Source: JAJYTL01 sp046705265
GTDB lineage: Bacteria; Pseudomonadota; Alphaproteobacteria; Ferrovibrionales; Ferrovibrionaceae
Assembly: GCA_046705265.1 (NCBI GenBank)
Contig: JBJKQL010000053.1
Span: 1 to 62,505, forward strand
DNA length: 62,505 bases
Direction of reading: 5' to 3'
This document shows positions 43,401 through 52,371 of the stretch, in pieces (positions within the stretch are counted from its first letter, which is position 1; every line of letters begins with the position of its first letter). The position numbers were made by a program, and so were the translations under genes. Under the pieces are notes generated by a model. That model was not told the DNA's origin. It was given only the letters and a program-made list of their open reading frames with translations, and made no database searches.

Positions 43401-43745
43401 TATCCGGCCTTACGGGACGTCGCTGGAATGCTGCGCTCGCTTGATTATGCCGCGGCGGCGGCATTGCATGAACTCGCTGCGGTTCGTGCAGAGTCGGTGT
43501 CGCTGCTCGAGGCACTGGCGGAGGATTGGCGGCGACGTGCGAAATCCGCTTTCCTTGAAGGTTATCGCGCGGCGATCCAGGATTGTCCGTGCTATCCCGC
43601 GGACGCGATCGTTGCGGCACGTCTTCTGGATCTCTTCCTGCTCGACAAGGGGCTTTATGAAATCTGCTACGAATCCTCCCATCGTATTAGCTGGATCCGT
43701 ATTCCGGTGTCGGGTGTCATCGAACTTGTAGAGGCACAGCCTTGA
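40404..43745 (+). CDS. treS: Trehalose synthase - maltokinase fusion (TreS-Mak)
   Basis: A 1113-residue bifunctional protein. Residues about 28-570 are TreS, a GH13 enzyme interconverting trehalose and maltose: WYVDAVIYEVHVKAFYD, D226 (GVDGLRLDAIPYL), E268 (LLAEANQWP) and D334 (FLRNHDEL). Residues about 600-1113 are a maltokinase (Mak/Pep2) that phosphorylates maltose to maltose-1-phosphate with ATP: RRWFGGKD near the start, HGDLHLGQ (about 965-972) and DFEGEPARPL with the kinase metal ligand. Product is the GlgE substrate. The stop TGA overlaps the TTG start of glgB. Confidence 0.95.
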   Translation: MTDSPLPQRATEAPKTESPTAVATPATTPWYVDAVIYEVHVKAFYDANNDGIGDFAGLLQKLDYLQDLGITAIWLLPFYPSPLRDDGYDISDYRSVHPSYGTTRDFRAFVREAHRRGLRVITELVINHTSDQHAWFKRARTAKPGSALRDFYVWSDTDQKYLDTRVIFVDAEKSNWSWDPEAHAYFWHRFYSHQPDLNYDNPRVLKTMLSVMKYWLDIGVDGLRLDAIPYLAERDGTTSENLPETHHIVRQIRAHLDAHYSDRMLLAEANQWPEDVRPYFGDGDECHMAYHFPLMPRIYMALAQEDRHPITDIMRQTPDLPTGCQWAIFLRNHDELTLEMVTDRERDYLWRYYASDARARLNLGIRRRLAPLLENDRRKIELLNSLLFSMPGTPIIYYGDEIGMGDNIFLGDRDGVRTPMQWGPDRNAGFSRADPQQLFLPPITDPVYGFEAVNVEAQNRSPASLLNWMKRLIAVRKAHPAFAHGRMTFLYPGNRKVLAHVREAGDDTVLCVANLSRASQPVELDLSEYHGRIPVELLGRSVFPPIGDLPYFITLPGHGFYWFLLTDEATAPSWHESHSAPAPDLTTLVLPQGWASLISETSEPRRWLEDRVLPSYIGERRWFGGKDDTITKASLIPLAEFPEGSDGTLWAEVMVSSESNGDSRRYALPLCIRWGDRGEELVNLSANQVIASVRRGPRPGLLLDATASDDFIHEVVHAIRERREIPSHGGRLVFASTGAFPESLNTADLAVRRQTREQSNTSVWLDDVMMLKFYRYLQAGVHPEIEIGRHLTEVAGFTATPAVYGSVSYVKPDGSSTALMLLVANVQNQGDAWTMTLEYLKRFFEEADLLPEHALGDIGERHAAFLSRIIVLGRRTAEMHRALSIPTKNPDLAPKPIQPRDLASWQRQIQRQARQAFAALRRMRGRLRPEDRNLVARLLRSRGTLAARIEAEIPDIAAVTKIRCHGDLHLGQVLVTKDDFVLIDFEGEPARPLNERRAKYPALRDVAGMLRSLDYAAAAALHELAAVRAESVSLLEALAEDWRRRAKSAFLEGYRAAIQDCPCYPADAIVAARLLDLFLLDKGLYEICYESSHRISWIRIPVSGVIELVEAQP

Positions 43746-45961
43746 GTCAGAATTTACGTGAACCTCCTCGCCAGCCTGATTTCGCTGCCATCCTGCACGG
43801 CGACGAAAACGACCCCTTCGCTGTACTCGGCATGCACGGACCGGATGGCAATGGATCTATCATTGTCCGGGCCTTCCTACCGCAGGCGAGCGCGGTATCC
43901 GTCGTCCACAGCGAAAACGGCATGGTGGTCGCCGATCTTGCCCGCGTGCACACCGAAGGCGCGTTCCAGGGTATCGTCGGCGGGAGCACCCGTTTTCCCT
44001 ATCGCCTTCACGTTAAGACCGCCGACGGTGATCACGAGATTGAGGACCCTTATCGGTTTCCGCCGCTTCTTGGCGAGCTAGATGCTTACCTCCTCGCCGA
44101 AGGACGCCATCGCCGCGCCTACGAGAAGCTCGGCGCTCATGTAACCGAGATTGAAGGCGTTGCCGGCGTTGCTTTCGCGGTGTGGGCACCGAACGCCAAG
44201 CGCGTCAGCGTGGTTGGCCCGTTCAACGATTGGGACGGGCGGCGTCATCTGATGCGTTTGCGTCACGATTGCGGCGTTTGGGAACTGTTCATCCCCGGCA
44301 TCGGCCCGGAAATGCTCTATAAATACGAGATTAAGGCGCGTTCCGGCATGCTCATGGCCTTGAAGGCGGACCCTTTCGGCTTTTACGCCGAGCGTCCGCC
44401 CGCGACCGGTTCAGTGGTGTGGGACCTCGATCGCTTCTCTTGGCAAGACGCCGCTTGGCAGACGCAGCGCAACGCAACTTCCGATCGCGGCGCGCCAATT
44501 ACTATCTATGAAGTGCATCTCGGCTCCTGGCGACGGCAAGATAATGATGGTCGGTCATACCTCAGCTATCGCGAACTCGCTGACGCGCTTGCTCCCTATG
44601 CCCGCGATATGGGCTTCACTCATATTGAGCTTTTGCCCGTGAGCGAATATCCTTTCGATGGCTCCTGGGGCTATCAGCCGATCGGCCTCTTCGCGCCGAC
44701 TAGCCGGTATGGAACACCGGACGATTTCCGCGCCTTCGTCGACCGCTGCCATAGAGAAGGCCTTGGTGTTATCATCGACTGGGTGGCCGGACATTTTCCC
44801 GAGGACGCACATGGCCTTGGCTTTTTCGACGGCACTCATCTTTACGAGCACGTGGACCCGCGGCAGGGGCGCCATCCGGATTGGGGCACGTTGATTTTCA
44901 ACTACGGCCGAAACGAAGTCGCCAACTATCTTCTCGCCAATGCCATGTTCTGGACGGATCGCTACCATATCGATGGGCTTCGAGCCGATGCGGTTGCCTC
45001 GATGCTTTATCTCGACTATAGCCGGCCTGCCGGCGAATGGAGCCCCAATCGTTACGGTGGACGGGAAAATCTGGAAGCGATCGCCTTCCTCAAACATCTG
45101 AACGAGATGGTTTACGCCGAAGGCGGCGGCGCCTTCACCGTCGCCGAGGAATCGACCGCTTGGCCGATGGTGACCAGACCGACCGATGTCGGCGGGCTTG
45201 GTTTTGGCTACAAATGGAACATGGGCTGGATGCACGATACGCTGCTTTACATGAGCAAGGAGCCTGTGCACCGGCGTTACCATCACGACCTCTTGACCTT
45301 CGGCCTTCTTTATGCGTTTTCGGAAAACTTTATTCTGCCGCTCTCCCACGATGAGGTGGTCCATGGCAAGGGATCTCTTATCGGAAAAATGCCGGGTGAC
45401 CGGTGGCAGAAGTTCGCCAATCTACGCGCTTATTACGGCTTCATGTACACAATGCCGGGAAAGAAGCTGCTCTTCATGGGCGGGGAATTCGCGCAGACCG
45501 CGGAATGGAACCATGACCGGGGCCTTGACTGGGACCTCCTGACCGATCCCCTGCATGCCGGCGTGCAACGCCTCGTGCGGGACCTCAACGGGCTCTATCG
45601 CGCCGTTCCGGCCTTGCACCAACGTGACTGCGAACCAGACGGATTCGACTGGATCGATTGCAATGACACGGATCAGAGCGTGCTGTCATATCTTCGCAGG
45701 GGCGTCAATCCCGACGAGTGCGCCGTCATCGTTTGCAACTTCACCCCGGTGGTACGCGAGGCCTATCGCATTGGCGTGCCCCGCCGTGGCTTTTATCGCG
45801 AGCGGCTGAATACAGACTCCGCCGACTATGGCGGCGGTAATGTCGGTAATTTCGGCGGCGTCACCGCACAGGCAGTGCCTTGGCATGGCCACAGCCATTC
45901 TGTATCCGTAACCCTTCCGCCCCTTGCGACCCTTATACTCACTCCCGAAGGCGGCCCGTGA
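43742..45961 (+). CDS. glgB: 1,4-alpha-glucan branching enzyme
   Basis: A 739-residue GH13 branching enzyme that transfers alpha-1,4 chains to alpha-1,6 positions. N-terminal CBM48-type modules (about 15-230: DPFAVLGMHG, FAVWAPNAKRVSVVGPFNDWDGR), then the catalytic barrel with nucleophile about D416 (GLRADAVASMLYLDY), acid about E469 (FTVAEESTAWP) and LSHDEVVHGKGS. Start is taken as TTG at 43742, overlapping the treS stop as TTGA; GAGG lies about 9 bases upstream. No ATG or GTG in frame precedes the family's first conserved residues, and the next ATG would remove them. Confidence 0.95.
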   Translation: MSQNLREPPRQPDFAAILHGDENDPFAVLGMHGPDGNGSIIVRAFLPQASAVSVVHSENGMVVADLARVHTEGAFQGIVGGSTRFPYRLHVKTADGDHEIEDPYRFPPLLGELDAYLLAEGRHRRAYEKLGAHVTEIEGVAGVAFAVWAPNAKRVSVVGPFNDWDGRRHLMRLRHDCGVWELFIPGIGPEMLYKYEIKARSGMLMALKADPFGFYAERPPATGSVVWDLDRFSWQDAAWQTQRNATSDRGAPITIYEVHLGSWRRQDNDGRSYLSYRELADALAPYARDMGFTHIELLPVSEYPFDGSWGYQPIGLFAPTSRYGTPDDFRAFVDRCHREGLGVIIDWVAGHFPEDAHGLGFFDGTHLYEHVDPRQGRHPDWGTLIFNYGRNEVANYLLANAMFWTDRYHIDGLRADAVASMLYLDYSRPAGEWSPNRYGGRENLEAIAFLKHLNEMVYAEGGGAFTVAEESTAWPMVTRPTDVGGLGFGYKWNMGWMHDTLLYMSKEPVHRRYHHDLLTFGLLYAFSENFILPLSHDEVVHGKGSLIGKMPGDRWQKFANLRAYYGFMYTMPGKKLLFMGGEFAQTAEWNHDRGLDWDLLTDPLHAGVQRLVRDLNGLYRAVPALHQRDCEPDGFDWIDCNDTDQSVLSYLRRGVNPDECAVIVCNFTPVVREAYRIGVPRRGFYRERLNTDSADYGGGNVGNFGGVTAQAVPWHGHSHSVSVTLPPLATLILTPEGGP

Positions 45962-48207
45962 CTAGCGACGGAAGGAGCCGATCTCGGACCGACCGCCGTG
46001 TACCCACAGCGCCGGAAATCATCACCCCCGCCGTGGAAAGAACGGCAATCGCTCCCGGCCGCCAACGCATTTGGCCCGGCCTTCCTTACCCACTTGGCGC
46101 CACCTGGGACGGCACCGGCGTAAACGTCGCCATATTTTCACAGCACGCAGAAAGAATCGAGCTTTGCCTGTTCGATTCAAGCGGCAAGCATGAAACCGAC
46201 CGGCTGGCTCTTCCCGAATACACTAACGAAGTATGGCATGGCTATTTTCCCGACCTCAGGCCGGGACAGCGTTATGGCCTCCGCGTCTCCGGCCCTTACG
46301 CACCGCGCCAGGGTCATCGCTTCAACGCACACAAGCTTTTGCTCGATCCCTATGCCGCACATCTCGTCGGACGACTCGAGTGGAACGACGCCGTCTATGG
46401 GTATACCGCTGGCCATCGCCTCGGTGACCTCTCCTTTGACATGCGCGATAGCGCACCCTTCGTGCCGAAGTGCGTCGTCACCGACACGGCCTTCACTTGG
46501 TCGAAAGATAGCCCTTTACGCCGGCCCTGGACCGAAACCGTGGTCTATGAAATCCACGTGCGTGGTTTCACGAAACTGCATCCGAACGTACCGGAGGCAT
46601 TGCGCGGCACTTTTAGTGGCCTCGCGACGCCAGACGTCGTCCAGCATTTGCGCGACCTTGGCGTGACCGCGGTTGAGCTCTTGCCGGTCCACACTTTCGT
46701 CGACGAAGCACCACTTGTTCAGCGGGGACTGGTCAACTATTGGGGTTACAACACGCTTGGCTTTTTTGCACCCGAGCCACGGTATCTGAGCGACGGCGGC
46801 ATCGCCGAATTCAAGACCATGGTCAAGGTGTTGCACGAGGCCGACATCGAGGTGATCCTCGATGTCGTTTATAACCACACGGCTGAAGGCAATCGCCTTG
46901 GCCCGACACTCTCCTTTCGCGGCATCGACAATGCCTCCTATTACCGGCTCGATCCGCACGACTTAAGCCGCTATGTCGATTTCACCGGCTGCGGCAACAC
47001 CTTCAACCTGCACCAGCCGCGTGTCCTGCAACTGGTCATGGATTCGCTCCGCTACTGGGTTGAGAAGATGCATGTCGATGGTTTTCGCTTCGACCTCGCG
47101 ACCACACTCGCCCGCGACGTGGATGGTGGATTCAATCCCTATTCGAGCTTCCTTGACGTGGTCCGTCAGGACCCGATTTTGTCCCGAGTCAAACTGATCG
47201 CCGAACCCTGGGATATCGGGCCGGACGGCTATCAACTCGGCTTGTTTCCGCCCGGTTGGGCTGAATGGAACGACCGCTATCGCGATACCGTCCGTCGATT
47301 CTGGAAGGGTGAGCCGGGGACGGTGGCCGAACTGGCCTCACGCCTTACCGGATCGAGCGACATCTTCGACCGGCTTGGCCGTCGACCCTGGGCCAGCATC
47401 AATTTCGTCACCGCGCACGACGGATTCACGCTCGACGACCTGGTCAGCTACAACGAAAAACACAATCTCGAGAACGGCGAACACAATCACGACGGAACAG
47501 ACCAAAATCACAGTTGGAATTGCGGCGTCGAAGGTGAGACAGAGGATGCCGGGGTGCTTAGGCTTCGCGCCCGTCAGAAGCGAAATATCTTGGCAACCCT
47601 TCTTCTGTCCCAAGGAACGCCAATGCTACTTGCCGGCGATGAGTTCGGCCGCAGCGCTTATGGCAACAATAACGCGTACTGCCAGGACAACGAATTGAAC
47701 TGGCTGGACTGGTCCGAGGTCGGAGAGGAAGGCGAGGCACTTCACGCATTCGTTCGTGCTCTCTTGCGCCTGCGCAGTGAACATGTGGTGTTCCGGCGAG
47801 GCCGTTTCTTTCTCGGCAAGCCGACCCCCGGAACGAATGTCAAGGACATTACTTGGCTTCGACCGGACCGGGCTGAGAAAACTCAGGCCGATTGGGAAGT
47901 CTCCTATTCACGCTGCCTCAGTTTCGTGATCAGTGGCGAGCCGGGTGAATATCACTTGACGGCGGCCGGTATCGCGGAACCGGATGACACTTTTCTCGTG
48001 ATCATGAATGCGGGGGAAGAAACCATTGATTACATACTGCCCGACTTTGACTCGACGGACAGTTGGCGCCCGGTCATTGATACCTTTCGCGCGGATGGTG
48101 TCGTGGAAACACGGAACGTCACTCCCGGTGAGGTGACACCTGTCTCCCCCCGTAGTATTCAGGTCTTCATTCGCCAAAGCAGATCGGTTGGCGCAGCTGA
48201 TCTCTAA
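45958..48207 (+). CDS. glgX: Glycogen debranching enzyme GlgX (isoamylase-type)
   Basis: A 749-residue GH13 enzyme that cleaves alpha-1,6 branches. It has a CBM48 domain (about 40-190: PYPLGATWDGTGVNVAIFSQ), catalytic D379 (DGFRFDLATTL), E416 (LIAEPWDIG) and D488 (FVTAHDGFTLDDLVSYNEKH). It starts at GTG 45958, overlapping the glgB stop as GTGA, so translation is likely coupled. A positively charged N-terminal tail of about 30 residues precedes the first conserved block. Its TAA stop interlocks with the malQ stop on the other strand (CTAA, 48204-48207), leaving no intergenic space. Confidence 0.95.
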   Translation: MTSDGRSRSRTDRRVPTAPEIITPAVERTAIAPGRQRIWPGLPYPLGATWDGTGVNVAIFSQHAERIELCLFDSSGKHETDRLALPEYTNEVWHGYFPDLRPGQRYGLRVSGPYAPRQGHRFNAHKLLLDPYAAHLVGRLEWNDAVYGYTAGHRLGDLSFDMRDSAPFVPKCVVTDTAFTWSKDSPLRRPWTETVVYEIHVRGFTKLHPNVPEALRGTFSGLATPDVVQHLRDLGVTAVELLPVHTFVDEAPLVQRGLVNYWGYNTLGFFAPEPRYLSDGGIAEFKTMVKVLHEADIEVILDVVYNHTAEGNRLGPTLSFRGIDNASYYRLDPHDLSRYVDFTGCGNTFNLHQPRVLQLVMDSLRYWVEKMHVDGFRFDLATTLARDVDGGFNPYSSFLDVVRQDPILSRVKLIAEPWDIGPDGYQLGLFPPGWAEWNDRYRDTVRRFWKGEPGTVAELASRLTGSSDIFDRLGRRPWASINFVTAHDGFTLDDLVSYNEKHNLENGEHNHDGTDQNHSWNCGVEGETEDAGVLRLRARQKRNILATLLLSQGTPMLLAGDEFGRSAYGNNNAYCQDNELNWLDWSEVGEEGEALHAFVRALLRLRSEHVVFRRGRFFLGKPTPGTNVKDITWLRPDRAEKTQADWEVSYSRCLSFVISGEPGEYHLTAAGIAEPDDTFLVIMNAGEETIDYILPDFDSTDSWRPVIDTFRADGVVETRNVTPGEVTPVSPRSIQVFIRQSRSVGAADL

Positions 48208-50408
48208 GTCTGGTGCGCGTCGCCACTAGGCCGGAGCGTACGCAAAAGCCGCGCGAGCGCAGCCAGCCGTGGGTCGGCCGCCAACGCCTCGCCGGCAACG
48301 GGAAGCTTTCGGCACCAATTGTCGTGGCCGCTCGTGGTGCCAGGAAGATTGGCTTGCTCCATCTGGCCGATCACATCATCGAGCTGCACGATGAGAAGCC
48401 GGCCGCGAGACCGCGCAAGAAAACAATAGACAGCGGCGACCAGCTCATCTGAAACCGTTTCAGGCATCGCCCGATCTTCCGACCAGAGTCCTTCGTCAAT
48501 TAGCGCCCGGATCAACTCGCGGCGTGCTGCCCCTCGTTCGGCGCGGGCAATTTGCTCTGTTTCCTTCGATGGGAAGAGATTGAGCGCCGCGACAACGTCG
48601 ATATCCCGGTCACGCCAGTATCCCGGAAGGGTCGCGAGATCATGGCTGCCGACCGAGACATGCGCCAGCGTAGGATAGCTTTCGGGCCGACGAAAGCCGC
48701 CGTCAGCGTCCCGCTCAAAATAAAGCAGTCGACAGGAAAGGATGGCCGCTGCGGTCAACCGCTCGCGGAGACCTGCTGGTACCGTGCCGAGATCCTCGCC
48801 GACTACGACGCACTGTGCACGCTGGCTTTCGAGGGCGGTGATGGCGATTAGATCGTCAAGCGGCGCATGAACGTAGCCCCCGTCGACCGCAGACGCCCCT
48901 TCGGGTATCCAGAACAAGCGGCTGAAGCCTAGAATATGATCGATCCGAAGTGCACCTGCATGTCGCATGTTGCTGCGCAGAAGGTCAATAAAGGGGCCAT
49001 AGGCGCAGGCACGCAAGGAGATCGGATTGAAAGGGGGCAGGCCCCAATTTTGACCTTTGAGATTAAAAGGGTCAGGCGGTGCGCCAAGGGTCGCTCCGAA
49101 AGAGAGGTGTTGTTGCTGCATCCAACTCTCTGCCCCATGCGGGTCGGCACCAAGGGCGAAATCGCCATAGAGCCCAAGCGCCGAGCCGTCGGCACAGTCC
49201 GCTGCCGCGGCCAATTGATTTTCGGCTTGCCATTGCAGGTACTGGTAAAAGCCGAGACGGTCGTCGTGCGCAGCGGCGAATTTCGCGACTTCAGGCGAAG
49301 CAGGATTCCGATACGGCGCCGGCCAATCGCGCCATGAGAAATGGCCGATTCGTCCGCCACGAAAATATTCGGCAAGTGCCTCGAACGTCGCGAACGTGGC
49401 AAGCAACGCACCTCCTTTCTTTCGGAAGCGTTCGAAATCGGAAACCCGCTCCCTGTCTCCTGTCGCTCGAAAGGCCGCGTAAAGATGTTCGAAAATGGAA
49501 AGCTTCAAAGCGCTAACCGCAGCATAATCCACCGTCGGGCTCGCGCGCGCCGCAGCGAGCCGCGATTGGAACGCCGGATTCGCCATCTCCGCCTGCACCG
49601 CGTGAGAAGTCGAAAATTCTGGCACCGCCTCAATCTCAATATAGAGAGGGTTGAGGAACCCACGATGCGAGGGGGCGTAAGGACTGGCATGAGCCGGGTT
49701 GCCTATAAACAACGCGTTGATTGGGTTCAGGCCGATGATGCTGGCGCCAAGCTTCCGTGCCCCGGTCGCGAAGCGGGTAAGCTCACCGAAATCACCGATG
49801 CCCCAGCTTCGCGGCCCGGCTAGGCCATAAAGTTGGAGAGAAAAACCCCAGACTCCCGGTGCCTTGGCCAGCGCGTCCGGCAAATAGCACTGGCGCGGTG
49901 CGACGATAACCGTAGTCGTGGCGGCCTCTGTCCCGCCAGAGTATTCGAGCCTCGCCTCGAGCCGGTGGTAGCCGAGCGCGAGATTGACGGCAAGCGCCAA
50001 CGTCCGGTGGTGGCACATGCGGCCCTCGACGACGTGCGTCGACCCAAGCGGCATATCATTCACCCGGGTCCGCCCTTCGTGTCGTGCCCCTTTTTCTTCG
50101 ATCAATACCCATGAAAAAACGCCCGCGGCGGCAACGGCCAAGTGTTTCACCGCCACGGTAAGCGGTGCTCCTTCACTAGCGATGTGGATTGCAACCGGAT
50201 CAAGCAGGCGTAGCCATGCCGCGCGCTCGATGGTGCCGATGCTGTCCGCGCACGTCCCTTCCGTATCCGCGGCAAGGCCCATCGCGGTCAAGAGGGCGCG
50301 TTTGGATGACTGCGACAATACCCGACGCTCGCCCCAAATATCTTGGTACGAGGACTCTATCCCGGCCAGATCAGCAAGATGGTCGAGGATGTCGTGGTTA
50401 TCGCTCAT
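48204..50408 (-). CDS. malQ: 4-alpha-glucanotransferase (amylomaltase)
   Basis: A 734-residue GH77 disproportionating enzyme that moves glucan segments between maltooligosaccharides. It has an N-terminal extension (about 1-180) as in larger bacterial MalQ, then the barrel with YAPSHRGFLNPLYIEIE, nucleophile D490 (GALRIDHILGF) and acid/base E538 (VVGEDLGTVP). The ATG at 50408 (MSDNHDIL) is chosen; a TTG 13 codons upstream has no ribosome site. It is the last gene of the minus-strand treZ-treY-phosphorylase-malQ series, 110 bases after the phosphorylase gene. Confidence 0.94.
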   Translation of the reverse strand: MSDNHDILDHLADLAGIESSYQDIWGERRVLSQSSKRALLTAMGLAADTEGTCADSIGTIERAAWLRLLDPVAIHIASEGAPLTVAVKHLAVAAAGVFSWVLIEEKGARHEGRTRVNDMPLGSTHVVEGRMCHHRTLALAVNLALGYHRLEARLEYSGGTEAATTTVIVAPRQCYLPDALAKAPGVWGFSLQLYGLAGPRSWGIGDFGELTRFATGARKLGASIIGLNPINALFIGNPAHASPYAPSHRGFLNPLYIEIEAVPEFSTSHAVQAEMANPAFQSRLAAARASPTVDYAAVSALKLSIFEHLYAAFRATGDRERVSDFERFRKKGGALLATFATFEALAEYFRGGRIGHFSWRDWPAPYRNPASPEVAKFAAAHDDRLGFYQYLQWQAENQLAAAADCADGSALGLYGDFALGADPHGAESWMQQQHLSFGATLGAPPDPFNLKGQNWGLPPFNPISLRACAYGPFIDLLRSNMRHAGALRIDHILGFSRLFWIPEGASAVDGGYVHAPLDDLIAITALESQRAQCVVVGEDLGTVPAGLRERLTAAAILSCRLLYFERDADGGFRRPESYPTLAHVSVGSHDLATLPGYWRDRDIDVVAALNLFPSKETEQIARAERGAARRELIRALIDEGLWSEDRAMPETVSDELVAAVYCFLARSRGRLLIVQLDDVIGQMEQANLPGTTSGHDNWCRKLPVAGEALAADPRLAALARLLRTLRPSGDAHQT

Positions 50409-50518
50409 GGGCCGGACCAAGTCTATCAGGGACGCAATCCGGATCAAGAAATGGTGTTAAGGATCTTTTCCGCCATGGTCAAACGGATGCGCTCGACACA
50501 TTTTAGCCGCATCGATGC

Positions 50519-52237
50519 TCATCGCAGATAGGCTTCCGTGGCGTAGCGGCGCATCATTCTCTGGCTGTTGAAATAGGCGCCGATCTTGCTGATCGTCTCC
50601 CTCATCATCCAGATCCACCGAGTTCGGTCCTTGTAGTAGAGTGGCAAGACAAGCTCGTCTAGCTTGCGATAAAGCGCGTCGGCATGTGCCGCCGGGGAGC
50701 TGTTGCCATCGCCATCGCCGATGGCCCACCCGGTCACGCCTTCGACGCAAGCTTCTATCCACCAGCCATCGAGAACGCTTAAGTTCAGCACGCCGTTCAA
50801 CGCCGCCTTCATGCCGCTCGTACCTGAAGCTTCCATCGGAGGAAGCGGCGTGTTGAGCCATAGATCTGCGCCGGCGACCAGCACGGCGGCCATCTCGATA
50901 TCATAGTTCGGCAGGAAGACCATCGGGATCGTCGTCGCGAGCTGCCGAATATAGCCGTTAAGTTCGGCAATGAGATCTTTGCCCTGTTCGTCTCGAGGAT
51001 GGGCCTTGCCAGAAAAGATCAATTGAAAAGGTTGTTTGCGGGCGATCGCGACAAGACGTTTCAGGTCCGAGAATATGAGATCCGGCCGCTTGTACCCTGT
51101 CATACGCCTAGCGAAGCAGAGAAGCGGAATATCGGGGCGAAAATTTGCACCCGAGATCCTCCCGACGAGATCGAGAAGGTCGCGTTTCGCCTCCTGATGG
51201 GCCGCCCAAACCGCCTCGTCATTCAGTTGATCGGCAAGCGACAAAACCTCGGGTTCGTGCGCCCAATGGGGAAATGCCGCCTGATAGAGGCGTGCGAAGC
51301 TACGGTGGGTCCAAGTCTGCACATGCACGCCATTGGTGATTGCGCGAACACGATAGCCGGGGTACAGCTTATGCGCCGTTTCGGCGTGGCGCTCGGCCAC
51401 ACCATTTACATAGCCGCTTAGATTGAGAGCGAGCCGCGTCATGTTCAGTTCGTTGTCTCCTCCCACCAGTCGGAGCTCGGCAATGCTGATGTAGTCACCA
51501 AGAATTCGCTCAACCATGGCATAGGGAAAACGATCGGAGGCCGCCTCCACCGGCGTATGGGTGGTAAAAACGCACATCTCCCGCACTTGCGCGGGATCGA
51601 AAACCGACTCGCCCGGACGTACATCCTCCGGCGGCCGGCGAAGCTGCCGAAGAATCTGCACGGCAAGAAGCGCCGCGTGACCTTCGTTCATGTGATAGGT
51701 GTGAATTGAAAATCCTAGGGCCTGCAAAACGAGCACCCCGCCGATACCGAGCACGATCTCCTGCTTCAGTCGATATTCCCCGCCACCACCGTAAAGTGCG
51801 TCTGTAATCTTGCGATCCTCCGGATCGTTCTGATCCAGATCAGTGTCAAGAAGCAGGATCGGGATACGGTGGTCAAGAGGACGCACTAGGGTCACGAGCC
51901 AGGGCCGGACCCAGACCTCCCGCCCTTCGACCGGCACCGTAATCATGGCGCCGAGCGGCTCGGTCCAACGACCGGGATCCCAGGGGTCTGGATGATCCAC
52001 TTGACGCCCGCCCGCGTCTATTTCCTGCTTAAGATAACCGGACCGGCTGACCAACGTCACGAAAACGACCGGAATATCGAGATCAGCGCACGAGCGTGCC
52101 GTATCGCCCGCCAACACCCCGAGGCCGCCACTGTAGGTGTGCATTTCAGGACGAAGCGCGATCTCCATCGAGAAATAGGCAATATGCGCCCGCCGCGTAA
52201 ATGTCTCAATGGCGGTCAATGGTTGCGTTTCCGTCAC
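50519..52237 (-). CDS. Alpha-glucan phosphorylase (short GT35 type)
   Basis: The 572-residue enzyme belongs to the short alpha-glucan phosphorylases, smaller than E. coli GlgP (about 815), that release glucose-1-phosphate from alpha-1,4-glucan. IAYFSMEIALRPEMHTYSGGLGVLAGD and YHMNEGHAALL are family signatures, and the pyridoxal phosphate lysine is K477 in EASGTSGMKAALNG. The start is GTG at 52237, with GGGAG about 8 bases upstream. It lies between treY and malQ in one operon, with 134 bases to treY. Confidence 0.93.
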   Translation of the reverse strand: MTETQPLTAIETFTRRAHIAYFSMEIALRPEMHTYSGGLGVLAGDTARSCADLDIPVVFVTLVSRSGYLKQEIDAGGRQVDHPDPWDPGRWTEPLGAMITVPVEGREVWVRPWLVTLVRPLDHRIPILLLDTDLDQNDPEDRKITDALYGGGGEYRLKQEIVLGIGGVLVLQALGFSIHTYHMNEGHAALLAVQILRQLRRPPEDVRPGESVFDPAQVREMCVFTTHTPVEAASDRFPYAMVERILGDYISIAELRLVGGDNELNMTRLALNLSGYVNGVAERHAETAHKLYPGYRVRAITNGVHVQTWTHRSFARLYQAAFPHWAHEPEVLSLADQLNDEAVWAAHQEAKRDLLDLVGRISGANFRPDIPLLCFARRMTGYKRPDLIFSDLKRLVAIARKQPFQLIFSGKAHPRDEQGKDLIAELNGYIRQLATTIPMVFLPNYDIEMAAVLVAGADLWLNTPLPPMEASGTSGMKAALNGVLNLSVLDGWWIEACVEGVTGWAIGDGDGNSSPAAHADALYRKLDELVLPLYYKDRTRWIWMMRETISKIGAYFNSQRMMRRYATEAYLR

Positions 52238-52371
52238 GTCTTTTCTCCCGGTTGGGAATCCATTTGGGTTGCCCAGCGATTACGGCCGGGCGGGACATTG
52301 AAGGATATGTCGGCAGAATGGGTTTCGGGTTGATCCCAATCAATCGGCTAATGCCGAGATCGGCCGGCCTC

